From contig JAGBFH010000009.1 of the NCBI GenBank assembly GCA_017936605.1, forward strand, positions 61,999-125,998: DNA of 64,000 bases, written 5' to 3'. The notes beneath the pieces are model-generated. The model ran no database searches. It saw nothing but the letters and a program-made list of their open reading frames with translations, and had not been told where the DNA came from. The position numbers and the translations under genes are program-made. This document shows positions 16,580 to 24,920 of this stretch, in pieces; position 1 is the first letter of the stretch, and each line of letters begins with the position of its first letter. The stretch comes from Tidjanibacter sp. (GTDB taxonomy: Bacteria; Bacteroidota; Bacteroidia; Bacteroidales; Rikenellaceae).

Positions 16580-16638
16580 AGTGTTGAATGTTTAGTGAAT
16601 AATAATGTTTGATATGTGTGAGTTTACCGTTGGATTGG

Positions 16639-17619
16639 CTACGCCGAGTGATGGTGCCACACGGAGTGGTCGGGCTCCTTGCCGCCATCGCGCCCAAACT
16701 TGAACATCGGGAGCAGAAAGAGCCAAGTGGTGAGGCAGAATGGGGCTGTCAGTGCGGGCAGTCCGAGTGGCTCGAGAAAGAGGTTTACGGCCGCCTGCAC
16801 GAAGAGTGTGGCCGCGGCTCCGATGATGGCCCAGAGGGCAGCGGAGGGGGAGGGGCGGTGGAATGTGCAGCCGAGCGCTATGGCCGTCAGTGCGGGCGAA
16901 AACCCATAGAGTCCGGCCTCCACAACTGTGGCCGAGGCGCCGTAGAGTATGGCTCCATAGGTGCCTATCGTGGAGCCCACAAAGCACCAGAGGGCCGCCC
17001 AGGGCGAACTTACGGCAAGTCCAATGAGAAAGAGAGCGCCCGTCACCCACGAGTCCAGAAGCATAATCTGTGCCACGCCCCTAAGGGGCCATACGATGGC
17101 CTCCCAGAGCGATGTGGGCATTGTGGCGGGAGGCTCCGACATCTGCGCTGCGGGGAGCATAGGGTGGGAGAGTGCCACCTCGTCGAGCCCCACAAAGAGC
17201 CTTGCGGCGGCCAGAAAAATCCAGGTCGAAAGCACAAAGGGCATAGTAAGTGAGCTGACCTTGTGGGTAGCCCCCACGCGGTCGAGGCCCGCTCGGACCC
17301 AAGTGGTCATCGCCGAGCAGAGCACCAGAGCGCCCCACGCAAGCGGACTATCGCCCAGAAAGGTCATCATTGCCAAGCCCACAAGCACACCGTTGAAGCC
17401 CCAAAGTCCCGCCTCGCCGTCGCGTACGGGCAAGGGGAGCAGATAGCCGGTGAGGGTGGCCGCCGTAAGGCCCACCAACCCTCCGAAGGCTATGCGCCCC
17501 TGACCGATGGAGAGTGCTCCCCAAAAGATTCCTATCAAAAACAGCAGGCCCGTTAGCGCGTTGGCCTGAAACATCACCTGTGCAGGCCCACGCATTAGGC
17601 CAATAAATTCTCGTTTCAT
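16639..17619 (-). CDS. Urea transporter (UT family channel)
   Basis: The 326-residue protein has about ten hydrophobic segments in two homologous halves. Each half carries the UT signature: LTMPFVLSTWIFL in the first and LTAPFCLTTWLFL in the second. WGFNGVLVGLA and LYGFSPALTAIALG are the matching pore-helix repeats. UT channels let urea diffuse across the inner membrane. It sits 18 bp after ureD and 59 bp before nikM on the same strand, placing urea entry and nickel entry in the urease transcription unit. Confidence 0.9.
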   Translation of the reverse strand: MKREFIGLMRGPAQVMFQANALTGLLFLIGIFWGALSIGQGRIAFGGLVGLTAATLTGYLLPLPVRDGEAGLWGFNGVLVGLAMMTFLGDSPLAWGALVLCSAMTTWVRAGLDRVGATHKVSSLTMPFVLSTWIFLAAARLFVGLDEVALSHPMLPAAQMSEPPATMPTSLWEAIVWPLRGVAQIMLLDSWVTGALFLIGLAVSSPWAALWCFVGSTIGTYGAILYGASATVVEAGLYGFSPALTAIALGCTFHRPSPSAALWAIIGAAATLFVQAAVNLFLEPLGLPALTAPFCLTTWLFLLPMFKFGRDGGKEPDHSVWHHHSA

Positions 17620-17637
17620 AGTGTCACAGAAAGATTT

Positions 17638-18498
17638 TTATTTTGCCCCTCGCCACGGAAACTCCGCTTGTAGGGGTAGACCTTTAACACTCTGACGCAC
17701 AAGCGAGCAGAGTTCTCGGATGGTGGCGAGCATATCGCCCGTATCGTTGCCCACAAGGCGTACGACAAGGCCGCGGTGATTGGCCATTTCGCCGACACTC
17801 ATCCTCATCTCGGGGCCGACCATAGGACCGATTTGTTCTCGGAGCTCCGAGGTCTGCTCCTCGGGGGTGAGGATGACCACCGAGCCGAGGTGGGAGAAGC
17901 CACCCAGTAGTGCCCACTCCTCGGGAGAGCGGTAGGAGGGCTCCAAGGCGAGATTATCGCAAAAGAGTAGCTCTCCGTCGGTCCCTTTCAGGATGGTGGT
18001 GGCGGCGTAGCGACGGTAGTCGAACCGCTCGCCGTGGTAGAGTCGGCCGCAGGTGACCATCTCCGACCAGAAGAGTGAGGCCGTGGGGTCGGCGACAATC
18101 TCTGCATAGGTGGCGTAGTCGGCCCCCGCACTCGGCACAATCGGCTGAGGCAGCCACTCGAGATAGGAGCCCTCGCGGAGCACAAAATGTTGGCGCATAC
18201 TCGCCCTGCCGCCCACCATTGAGGCTACGATGGTGGCCGCTCCTGTGGAGATGTGGACCATCGAGTGGGGCTCCAGCAGAATCGCCATCTGCGAGTGGTC
18301 ACCCTCGAGTGTGGGGCCGCCCGAGGAGAGGATGTAGACGCAGGCCATATCGGGCAGTTGCTCATCGAAATAGAGCGCCTGCTGCACAATGATTGGCACT
18401 CTGCGATAGAGGTGCGAGAGCACCGTGCGCCCCCTGCCGTCGGGCCTGAAGGTCATCTCCAGAGCGCCACCCCTCGGCTGCTTGACAAGGGTGCTCAT
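17638..18498 (-). CDS. ureD: Urease accessory protein UreD
   Basis: The 286-residue product shows the UreD/UreH pattern: [20 protein letters not shown] at the N terminus, [14 protein letters not shown], and [13 protein letters not shown] in the position of the family's ATKVY-type strand. UreD binds the urease apoprotein with UreF and UreG and forms the path for nickel delivery. The start overlaps the ureG stop in an ATGA arrangement, indicating coupled translation. UreD is last among the accessory genes here, whereas in many operons it comes first. Confidence 0.9.
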   Translation of the reverse strand: MSTLVKQPRGGALEMTFRPDGRGRTVLSHLYRRVPIIVQQALYFDEQLPDMACVYILSSGGPTLEGDHSQMAILLEPHSMVHISTGAATIVASMVGGRASMRQHFVLREGSYLEWLPQPIVPSAGADYATYAEIVADPTASLFWSEMVTCGRLYHGERFDYRRYAATTILKGTDGELLFCDNLALEPSYRSPEEWALLGGFSHLGSVVILTPEEQTSELREQIGPMVGPEMRMSVGEMANHRGLVVRLVGNDTGDMLATIRELCSLVRQSVKGLPLQAEFPWRGAK

Positions 18499-19136
18499 AC
18501 GGCCTCCGTTTGGCTGTCGAAGAGCACCATCTTGCGGATGAGCCCCAAGAGCTGGTCTATGCCCTCGCCGGTGAAACAGTTGGTCATCACAAAGGGTTTG
18601 CCCGAGCGCATCATCTTCGAGTCGCGGCGCATAACCTCCAGGTCGGCCCTCACATAGGGGGCCAAGTCTATCTTGTTGATGACCAGAATGTCGCTGTGGG
18701 AGATGCCGGGCCCATCTTTGCGCGGAATCTTGTCGCCCGCGGCCACATCTATCACATAGATGAAGAAGTCGACCAGCGCGGGCGAAAAGGTGAGCGTGAG
18801 GTTGTCGCCACCCGACTCGATGAAGAGGATGTCAGTGTCGGGAAACCTCCCCTCCATCTCCTCCACCGCCGCCAAATTCATTGAGGGGTCCTCGCGCACG
18901 GCGGTGTGGGGGCAGGCCCCCGTCTCGACACCCACAATGCGCTCTTCGGCCAGTGTGCCACGCAGTATGCGCCGCACGTGGGAGGCATCCTCGGTGGTGA
19001 CTATGTCGTTCGTGATAATGACCACCTTGAGCCCCTCGGCCAGCAGACGCGGAGTGAGTGTCTCGATGAGGGCTGTCTTGCCCGACCCTACGGGCCCTCC
19101 GACCCCTATTCGGCAGATATTATTGTGTGTTACCAT
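18495..19136 (-). CDS. ureG: Urease accessory GTPase UreG
   Basis: The 213-residue SIMIBI GTPase couples GTP hydrolysis to nickel insertion. It has the P-loop GPVGSGKT near residue 14, the invariant metal-binding CPH in [21 protein letters not shown], and the base-specific NKID. The ATG at 19136 was chosen. A TTG six codons earlier is in frame but leads into the ureF end and would be an unusual start. It overlaps ureD by four bases. Confidence 0.95.
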   Translation of the reverse strand: MVTHNNICRIGVGGPVGSGKTALIETLTPRLLAEGLKVVIITNDIVTTEDASHVRRILRGTLAEERIVGVETGACPHTAVREDPSMNLAAVEEMEGRFPDTDILFIESGGDNLTLTFSPALVDFFIYVIDVAAGDKIPRKDGPGISHSDILVINKIDLAPYVRADLEVMRRDSKMMRSGKPFVMTNCFTGEGIDQLLGLIRKMVLFDSQTEAV

Positions 19137-19150
19137 AGTAGTATAGAGTT

Positions 19151-19858
19151 TCAATTCATAAATAACCGCTCCTTGCCGCGCTCGTGGAGCGAACAGCAGA
19201 GCTCTATTGTGGGACTAAAGGAGCACATATCATCGATTGTAAGGTGGCCGTAGCGCTCATAGAGCCCCTGACAGAGCGGCCCCAGATGGTAGAGTATGCG
19301 CTGACTCTCGAAGTGGGAGAGGCGCATCAGTCGGAGTGCGGCCGAGAGAATCATTGAGGCCACGCCGTAGAGGTGGGCCGCAAAGAGTGCCTCCTCACCC
19401 GTAGAGAGCTCCACACCTGCCACCGCTTGGGCCGTTGGATAGGTGCCCACGATGTGGCCCTCGTGAATCCACTCGCCGAGGGTGGCCGTCAGGGAAGAGG
19501 GTGCTATGGAGTGGATGAGGCCCGCAAGCCTTCCTCCCATCCTCACGCTCATCTTGCGCCCCTCCTCCGTGGGCTTCATCGCATAGACCCTCTGGTCTAT
19601 CTCGGGGAGCATCGAGAGCTCGCCCGCCGAGGCGGCCCTAAAGGCCTCCAGCAGGGCTATGCCGTCACCCTCGGCCGCAGCATAGAGAGCCCCACGGGTG
19701 TACTCTTCGAGCCCCTCGCTATCCCTTACGAGGCCCTCCGCCACGGCCGCCTCGAGCCCCATAGAGAAGCTGAAGGAGCCCACCGGAAAGGCGCTGTCGG
19801 AGATTTGTGAGAGGCGAAACAGAGAGAGCAGTGTTGTGGTCTTGCTACACATAGTCAT
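19151..19858 (-). CDS. ureF: Urease accessory protein UreF
   Basis: The 235-residue all-helical protein has the N-terminal UreF pattern [20 protein letters not shown] and [11 protein letters not shown], with [11 protein letters not shown] matching the central conserved region. UreF bridges UreD and UreG in the activation complex. Its ATG lies 14 bp inside the end of ureE. The conserved C-terminal region is present, so the gene looks intact. Confidence 0.92.
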   Translation of the reverse strand: MTMCSKTTTLLSLFRLSQISDSAFPVGSFSFSMGLEAAVAEGLVRDSEGLEEYTRGALYAAAEGDGIALLEAFRAASAGELSMLPEIDQRVYAMKPTEEGRKMSVRMGGRLAGLIHSIAPSSLTATLGEWIHEGHIVGTYPTAQAVAGVELSTGEEALFAAHLYGVASMILSAALRLMRLSHFESQRILYHLGPLCQGLYERYGHLTIDDMCSFSPTIELCCSLHERGKERLFMN

Positions 19859-20432
19859 CTATGGAGTGGTGGGTGTGGGGGTGCTGTGGATGATGATTGT
19901 CGGGGGCTGTGGAGCCGAAGAGCGACCTCACCTCCGAGGGCGACAGGTAGGGCACAACCTCCCTGCCAGGGCGAAAACTAAAGGATATGCCCTCGAAGTT
20001 GTAGGTCCTCATCACTCCGAGCATCACCTTCCTGTCGACCGTCAGAGGTACCAGCAACGACTCGCCCCTTAGGATGGCGGCCCAGTGTTGGTTGCCTATG
20101 GCGTGGCCTATCTCTATGGCGGTGGCCACGGCCTCCTCTACGGGGCGCCTGAGGAGCGAGGAGAGGTCTATGATGAGGATTTCGCCCAACTTGAGCCTCA
20201 CAACCGAGGCCGAGCCCTGCTCCTTGTTGTAGGCTATGATGTCGCCATCGGAGAGCCTTGTGCCCCTCTCGAGGGCCATTGGGTAGGCGCGGCCACTTGT
20301 CCCCACGGCCAGCAGTCGCCTCTTCTGGGCGTTCCACTGGTCGAGCTCTATGTAGTCAATGGTGGCCCCTTCGAGCCGTTTGTGCCACTCGGGCGAGTGG
20401 CTGTTGCCGAGTATCTTGGTGTATACTTCCAT
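19845..20432 (-). CDS. ureE: Urease nickel metallochaperone UreE
   Basis: The 195-residue chaperone has an N-terminal beta domain (RRLLAVGTSGRAYPMAL, KEQGSASVVRLK) and the nickel-binding domain with AIEIGHAIGNQHWAA, whose GHxIGNxH histidines bind metal at the dimer interface. The C terminus is histidine-rich (NHHPQHPHTHH), a nickel reservoir common in UreE. It lies 30 bp after ureC. It is somewhat longer than the usual 150-160 residues because of the tail. Confidence 0.93.
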   Translation of the reverse strand: MEVYTKILGNSHSPEWHKRLEGATIDYIELDQWNAQKRRLLAVGTSGRAYPMALERGTRLSDGDIIAYNKEQGSASVVRLKLGEILIIDLSSLLRRPVEEAVATAIEIGHAIGNQHWAAILRGESLLVPLTVDRKVMLGVMRTYNFEGISFSFRPGREVVPYLSPSEVRSLFGSTAPDNHHPQHPHTHHSIDDYV

Positions 20433-20462
20433 CTGTGAATAGTTTTTTTTGGGGGGGAGTTG

Positions 20463-22184
20463 TTATGAAAACCAGTAGAGTTGTGCGAGCGAAATGGTCT
20501 CGGCGGGGGTGAGCGAAATCTCCTTGCCATCGACCCTCACCGTAAAACGCTCCGAGTCGACCTCGATGGTGGGGGTGGCCCCGTTGAGCACCATATGCTC
20601 CTTCGTGAGGCGGCGTGTGCCCCTGACGGCCAGGAGGTTGCGCTCCAGCCCCAGACGCTCCCTGAGGCCCCTCGCAAGTGCCGCTTCGGAGGTGAAGGTC
20701 CAACAGGTCGTTGGCATCGCCTTGCCAAATGCACCGAACATTGGGCGATAGATGACGGGCTGTGGTGTGGGGAGCGAGGCGTTGGCATCGCCCATCAGCG
20801 ACCACGAAATCATACCGCCCTTGATGACCATCTTGGGCTTGGCACCGAACATTGCGGGCTCCCACAAGACAAGGTCGGCCACCTTGCCACACTCCACTGA
20901 GCCGAAACGGTCGGCTATGCCGTAGGTGATGGCGGGGTTGATGGTGACCTTGGCGATGTAGCGCCTTACTCGGAAGTTGTCGTTCCTCTCCGAGTCCTCT
21001 GGCAGTTTGCCCACACGATTTTTCATATAGCAGGCTGTCTGTATGGCTCTCTGGAAGTTCTCACCCACACGCCCCATAGCCTGCGAGTCGGAGGAGATCA
21101 TTGAGAGTACGCCCATATCGTGGAGCATATTCTCGGCCGCCTGCGTTGCGGGCCTCACGCGGCTCTCGGCAAAGGCCACATCCGAAGGAATCTTGGGGTT
21201 GAGGTTGTGGCAGACCATAATCATATCAAAGAGCTCGGCCTGGGAGTTTATGCCGTAGGGGAGCGTGGGGTTGGTCGATGAGGGGAGCACATTCTTCTCG
21301 GCGGCCACCTTCAGCAGGTCGGGGGCGTGTCCTCCGCCCGCACCCTCGGTGTGGTAGGTGTGGATGGTGCGCCCGTCGAAGGCGGCAATCGTATCCTCCA
21401 CATAGCCCGACTCGTTGAGGGTGTCGGTGTGGATGGCCACCTGCACATCGTAGCGGTCGGCCATCTTGAGCGCGGTATGAATCGCTTTGGGCGTGGAGCC
21501 CCAGTCCTCGTGGACCTTGAGGCCCATCACACCCCTTTCGATTTGCTCCTCAATGGGTCCCTCGGTGGAGCAGTTGCCCTTGCCGAGCAGACCAATGTTT
21601 ATGGGGAGCCCCTCGGCAGATTGCAACATCTTGTCAATGTTCCAGTTGCCCGAGGTGATTGTTGTGCCGTTGGTGCCGTCGGTGGGGCCTATGCCGCCAC
21701 CTATGAGGGTTGTTATGCCGCCCGAGAGGGCTGTTTCGGCCTGCTGGGGCGAGATGAGGTGTATGTGGCCGTCGATGCCGCCGGCGGTGAGTATGAGGTG
21801 CTCGCCGCTTATGGCGTCGGTCGAGGGACCCGTCACGAGCGTGGGCGTGACACCATCCATAGTGTTGGGGTTGCCCGCCTTGCCGATGCCGGCGATGAGG
21901 CCATCCTTGATGCCCACATCGGCCTTGACAATGCCCAGTACGGCATCAATGATAGTGACATTGGTGATGACCAAATCGAGTGAGCCGCTCGCAGAGAGCG
22001 CTGTGTTGTCTACGCCCATTCCGTCGCGGAGGGTCTTGCCACCACCGTAGGCTACCTCGTCGCCATAGGTCGCCCTCAGGTCGCGCTCTATCTCGACAAT
22101 AAGAGAGGTGTTTGCAAGGCGTATTCTGTCGCCCACGGTGGGCCCGTAGAGGTCGTTGTATTGTTTGCGTGTTATGGTTGCCAT
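20463..22184 (-). CDS. ureC: Urease alpha (catalytic) subunit
   Basis: The 573-residue nickel enzyme hydrolyses urea to ammonia and carbamate. It has the HxH nickel ligands in [12 protein letters not shown], the carbamylated lysine in GLKVHEDWG, histidine ligands in VAIHTDTLN and [12 protein letters not shown], and the aspartate ligand in [12 protein letters not shown]. The flap reads MVCHN: the catalytic histidine is kept, but the next residue, often a second histidine, is asparagine. [14 protein letters not shown] differs from the enterobacterial TRPYTVNTIDEHLDM form as I recall it. Length is normal and the subunits are separate, as in most bacteria. Confidence 0.97.
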   Translation of the reverse strand: MATITRKQYNDLYGPTVGDRIRLANTSLIVEIERDLRATYGDEVAYGGGKTLRDGMGVDNTALSASGSLDLVITNVTIIDAVLGIVKADVGIKDGLIAGIGKAGNPNTMDGVTPTLVTGPSTDAISGEHLILTAGGIDGHIHLISPQQAETALSGGITTLIGGGIGPTDGTNGTTITSGNWNIDKMLQSAEGLPINIGLLGKGNCSTEGPIEEQIERGVMGLKVHEDWGSTPKAIHTALKMADRYDVQVAIHTDTLNESGYVEDTIAAFDGRTIHTYHTEGAGGGHAPDLLKVAAEKNVLPSSTNPTLPYGINSQAELFDMIMVCHNLNPKIPSDVAFAESRVRPATQAAENMLHDMGVLSMISSDSQAMGRVGENFQRAIQTACYMKNRVGKLPEDSERNDNFRVRRYIAKVTINPAITYGIADRFGSVECGKVADLVLWEPAMFGAKPKMVIKGGMISWSLMGDANASLPTPQPVIYRPMFGAFGKAMPTTCWTFTSEAALARGLRERLGLERNLLAVRGTRRLTKEHMVLNGATPTIEVDSERFTVRVDGKEISLTPAETISLAQLYWFS

Positions 22185-22194
22185 AGAGTTGTGC

Positions 22195-22644
22195 TTACTT
22201 ATTGTTTTTGAGTGTTTTATATCCGCGTTTGTAGGCCCTGCTCATAGCCTTTGCCAAGGCTGGGTAGTAGGCCAGGGTGCTCTTGCCGCCGGCGACACCC
22301 TCCACCAGTCCGCCGAAGCCTATGACTCGGCTCTTGCCGCCGTAGGGTACGAGCGTTACACGACGCTTGTCGCCCGGCTCGAAACGGATGGCTGTGTTGG
22401 CGGGGATGTTCAGGTGGTGGCCAAAGGCGGCCTCGCGGTCGAACTCCAAGAGGCGATTGACCTCGAAGAAGTGGTAGTGGGAGCCCACCTGAATGGGCCT
22501 GTCGCCCGTGTTGCGTACGCTGAGAGAGAGCTCGGGCTTACCACTATTATATGTGATGTCGCCCTCGGCGAGGATGGTGCCTCCAACGGGCACCGCCTGT
22601 TCTTGGCCCTTGCGTGGGGCCTTGGGGGTCTGTTTTGTCGCCAT
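22195..22644 (-). CDS. ureB: Urease beta subunit
   Basis: The 149-residue product contains [37 protein letters not shown] and [17 protein letters not shown], the most conserved stretches of UreB. It has extra charged residues at both ends ([13 protein letters not shown] and [12 protein letters not shown]) that make it longer than the usual ~100-110. It is separated by 10 bp from ureC and 15 bp from ureA. Confidence 0.95.
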   Translation of the reverse strand: MATKQTPKAPRKGQEQAVPVGGTILAEGDITYNSGKPELSLSVRNTGDRPIQVGSHYHFFEVNRLLEFDREAAFGHHLNIPANTAIRFEPGDKRRVTLVPYGGKSRVIGFGGLVEGVAGGKSTLAYYPALAKAMSRAYKRGYKTLKNNK

Positions 22645-22659
22645 AGTATCTCCTCCCTG

Positions 22660-22962
22660 CTACTTTATGGGATTATGGATGCTCACAAGCCTCGAGCCGT
22701 CCGTGAAGACCGCCTCGACCTGAATGAGCCCAATCATATCGGCCACGCCCTCCATCACATCCTCGCGGGTGAGGACCTTGGCCGCATCTGCCATAACCTG
22801 TTCGACACTCTTGCCCTCACGCGCACCCTCGAGTGCTGTGGAGGTGATGTAGGCTACCGCCTCGGGGTGGTTGAGTTTCAGCCCCCGAGCCTTGCGCCTC
22901 TCGGCAACGATTCCCATTGCCAATAGCAGGAGCTTGTCCTGCTCTTTTGGAGTTAAGTGCAT
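22660..22962 (-). CDS. ureA: Urease gamma subunit
   Basis: At 100 residues it is a full-length UreA ([47 protein letters not shown]). It is the first gene of the operon ureABC-ureEFGD-urea transporter-nikM. No clear TAnnTTTG element was found on the minus strand between it and the divergent fluoride-channel gene, so its promoter may be of another class or regulated. Confidence 0.95.
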   Translation of the reverse strand: MHLTPKEQDKLLLLAMGIVAERRKARGLKLNHPEAVAYITSTALEGAREGKSVEQVMADAAKVLTREDVMEGVADMIGLIQVEAVFTDGSRLVSIHNPIK

Positions 22963-22996
22963 ACCTCTCTACTTTTTGTTTACCTAAAATGAATCT

Positions 22997-23004
22997 TATC
23001 TTTG
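22997..23004 (+). promoter_or_regulatory. -7 element (TATCTTTG) of crcB
   Basis: Perfect TAnnTTTG match, about 100 bp before the crcB ATG and divergent from ureA. I looked for a fluoride riboswitch in the leader and did not see its conserved core. Confidence 0.55.
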
Positions 23005-23107
23005 TGCTTGAAATGGGGGGCAGAGATGAGGTTTGCAAAACTCTTGCCAGAGTCGTGAGGCACAATTATTGCGCCCGTTGAGGGAAAACCAAATAACTTT
23101 ACGCACT

Positions 23108-23479
23108 ATGATAAAAATGATGTTAATGGCCGGATGCGGCGGTTTTGTAGGCACGGCGCTCCGCTTTTTGGTGGGCCGATGGTGTAGTGGGTTGCACCTC
23201 GGGGGATTCCCACTCGGGACCTTTGTGGTCAATGTTGTAGGTAGTTTTCTGATTGGCCTGCTGTTGGGTCTGGCCGAGCAGAGAGGGGCGCTCTCGGCCA
23301 CGGCAAGCGCGGTGCTTGTGACGGGCTTTTGTGGCGGCTTCACCACCTTCTCGACCTTTGCCGACGATATGTTCCTAATGTTGCAAAAAGGCCACATAGG
23401 CCTCTTTGGGCTCTATGTGACCTTGAGTCTGCTCTTGGGCCTTGCGATGGTCTATGTGGGCCGCACACTGGTGCGCTAA
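23108..23479 (+). CDS. crcB: Fluoride ion channel FluC/CrcB
   Basis: The 123-residue membrane protein has four hydrophobic segments. It shows GGFVGTALRF at the first helix, GTFVVNVVGSF with the pore asparagine, and GFCGGFTTFSTF with the phenylalanine box and central sodium site. It functions as a dual-topology dimer that expels fluoride. Its TAA stop overlaps the TAG stop of the convergent porin gene by three bases. Confidence 0.93.
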   Translation: MIKMMLMAGCGGFVGTALRFLVGRWCSGLHLGGFPLGTFVVNVVGSFLIGLLLGLAEQRGALSATASAVLVTGFCGGFTTFSTFADDMFLMLQKGHIGLFGLYVTLSLLLGLAMVYVGRTLVR

Positions 23480-24561
23480 ATCTCCAGGATGAGTTTCAGG
23501 ACCGCAATCGTATATTTCCCTTGGGCGGCGTGTACGCGGTGTAGGGCTGGCTGAATGGTGCCGTAGCGATAGGGGAACGAGTAGGTGACCTCCAACTGCG
23601 TTTCGTAGCCGCTGCGGTAGAGGCTGCGCGAGGCCAACAGGCCTATGTAGTCGCCCTCGAAGGCCAGATGGCTGTAGATAAAGGCGAGCGAGCCGTAGGT
23701 GTCGCAGTCGCTACGGGGCGCCCACGCGCCGTGGAGAATCATATAGAGCTGGCGGTCGTGGCTCCAACGATACAGGGGCTGCTCGGCCAGAAACCACATA
23801 GAGGCCCTGCTCGACTTTTTTTCGCCACCCAAGAGGAATTCCGCGATGGTGGGTGCGTAGCCGTAGGTCGCGCCTATGTTGTAGGTGCCCAGATAGCCGC
23901 GCCCATCCCCCTTGTAGGTCACCTCACCAATCGTGAAGATGCCGTCGCGCCCAAGATTGACCTTGAAGAGCTCGGCCCAACGGCTCGAAGCCACACCATC
24001 GTAGAGTGATAGTTTGGCACTCCACTGTGGATTTGGATGCCACTCGGCGTGGAGAGCCATAGCCGCATTGGGGGCGTCGGCCACCACAAAATTGGTCGAT
24101 ATGGAGGGGAAGAGTCCGTTCATTGCGGCGGTGAAGATGGAGTTCCAGGGGGTCGTGAAGTAATCATTGCCCAGATTGCGTATGCCCGCAAAGAGCCTTA
24201 GCTCCTCATCCAACAGCCGCTGCTCCACACCAAAGGACATAAGCGCTAGCGTCGAGGGCGAATCCTCAATGGCCGAGAAGATGTGCAAATTGTCGGCCAC
24301 ACCGCCCTTGCCCTGCTCCTGTCGAAGGTTGGCGATGGCCAGCAGGTCGAGGTCGAAATAACCGTTGCGCCAGAGCCCGAACTCGTAGTCCACATTCAGG
24401 AGATTCACCCAGTTGGCCACCCCCGTTGTGGCATTGTAGAGCCCCTCGGTGGTGAGCGTTATGGTGGGCACAGGGTCGTCGTAGGTGGGGGCGTTCTGGG
24501 CCCCGAGTGGTGTGGGAAGAGTGAGTAAAAGTAGCCCCACGGAGAGTAGTGTTTTTCTCAT
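23476..24561 (-). CDS. Outer-membrane porin, OprB-like
   Basis: The 361-residue product has a signal peptide cleaved near LGAQ. It shows beta-barrel alternation and stretches seen in carbohydrate-selective OprB porins (LNVDYEFGLWRNG, GVEQRLLDEELRLFAGIRN, HAEWHPNPQWSAKLSLYDG, LAEQPLY). It ends in an aromatic/hydrophobic segment (YTIAVLKLILEI) that can serve as the last strand. Substrate is unknown. Its position next to the urease operon could be chance. It shares stop-codon bases with crcB. Confidence 0.65.
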   Translation of the reverse strand: MRKTLLSVGLLLLTLPTPLGAQNAPTYDDPVPTITLTTEGLYNATTGVANWVNLLNVDYEFGLWRNGYFDLDLLAIANLRQEQGKGGVADNLHIFSAIEDSPSTLALMSFGVEQRLLDEELRLFAGIRNLGNDYFTTPWNSIFTAAMNGLFPSISTNFVVADAPNAAMALHAEWHPNPQWSAKLSLYDGVASSRWAELFKVNLGRDGIFTIGEVTYKGDGRGYLGTYNIGATYGYAPTIAEFLLGGEKKSSRASMWFLAEQPLYRWSHDRQLYMILHGAWAPRSDCDTYGSLAFIYSHLAFEGDYIGLLASRSLYRSGYETQLEVTYSFPYRYGTIQPALHRVHAAQGKYTIAVLKLILEI

Positions 24562-24640
24562 AATGATTATTGTTTTTTATGGTTGATACTCTCTCGTGCG
24601 AGGCAAAATCCGTTCCATAAAGAGCACTTTGTACTCAGCT

Positions 24641-24682
24641 AAAAACCTCACGGGTTACATTTTTGTTACCCGTGAGGTTTTT
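24641..24682. terminator. GGGTTAC-type stem-loop
   Basis: Arms AAAAACCTCACGGGT and ACCCGTGAGGTTTTT with A and T tracts on either side, so it could act on either strand. Confidence 0.6.
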
Positions 24683-24800
24683 TGTCGAAAGTCTAAAGTC
24701 TGACCGACCTAAGTCCTTAAGGTCTTTATGGTCCTATAGGGCCTATAAGACTTATGGGACTTATAAGACCTATGGGACCTATAAGCCCTTTTAGCCCTTT

Positions 24801-24846
24801 CCCTCCCCTAAGTTAGGGGAGGGTCGCGAAGCGGGGAGAGGTCTGT
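24801..24846 (+). repeat. Double-hairpin dispersed repeat, copy 3
   Basis: Palindrome CTCCCCTAAGTTAGGGGAG followed by CGCGAAGCG and GGGAGAGGTCTGT. Confidence 0.8.
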
Positions 24847-24877
24847 CCTCTGCTCTCTGTTCTCTGTTGACGGTCGT

Positions 24878-24920
24878 CACAAAAAAACCTCGCAGAATTT
24901 TTCTGCGAGGTTTTTTTGTG
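24878..24920 (-). terminator. Terminator of the TonB receptor gene
   Basis: Perfect 20-base arms with a TTT loop, abutting the stop codon at 24921. T tract on the minus strand. Confidence 0.9.

Larger units (their letters stand above)
24562..24920. other. Repeat-filled gap between two minus-strand genes
   Basis: It holds a GGGTTAC-type stem-loop, a 9-bp array of the AAGGTCTTT, TTATGGGAC and TATAAGACC type (about 24711-24790), a double-hairpin repeat, and the TonB-receptor terminator. No gene or TAnnTTTG element for the porin gene is evident. Confidence 0.7.

Noticed and set aside
19137..19154. TTG start for ureG overlapping ureF
   Set aside because: The ATG at 19136 gives the normal UreG N terminus; the six extra residues are not conserved in the family as I know it.
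23005..23107. Possible fluoride riboswitch before crcB
   Set aside because: The leader has GGGGGGCAGAGATGAGG but not the conserved pairing pattern of the fluoride aptamer; a covariance search would decide.
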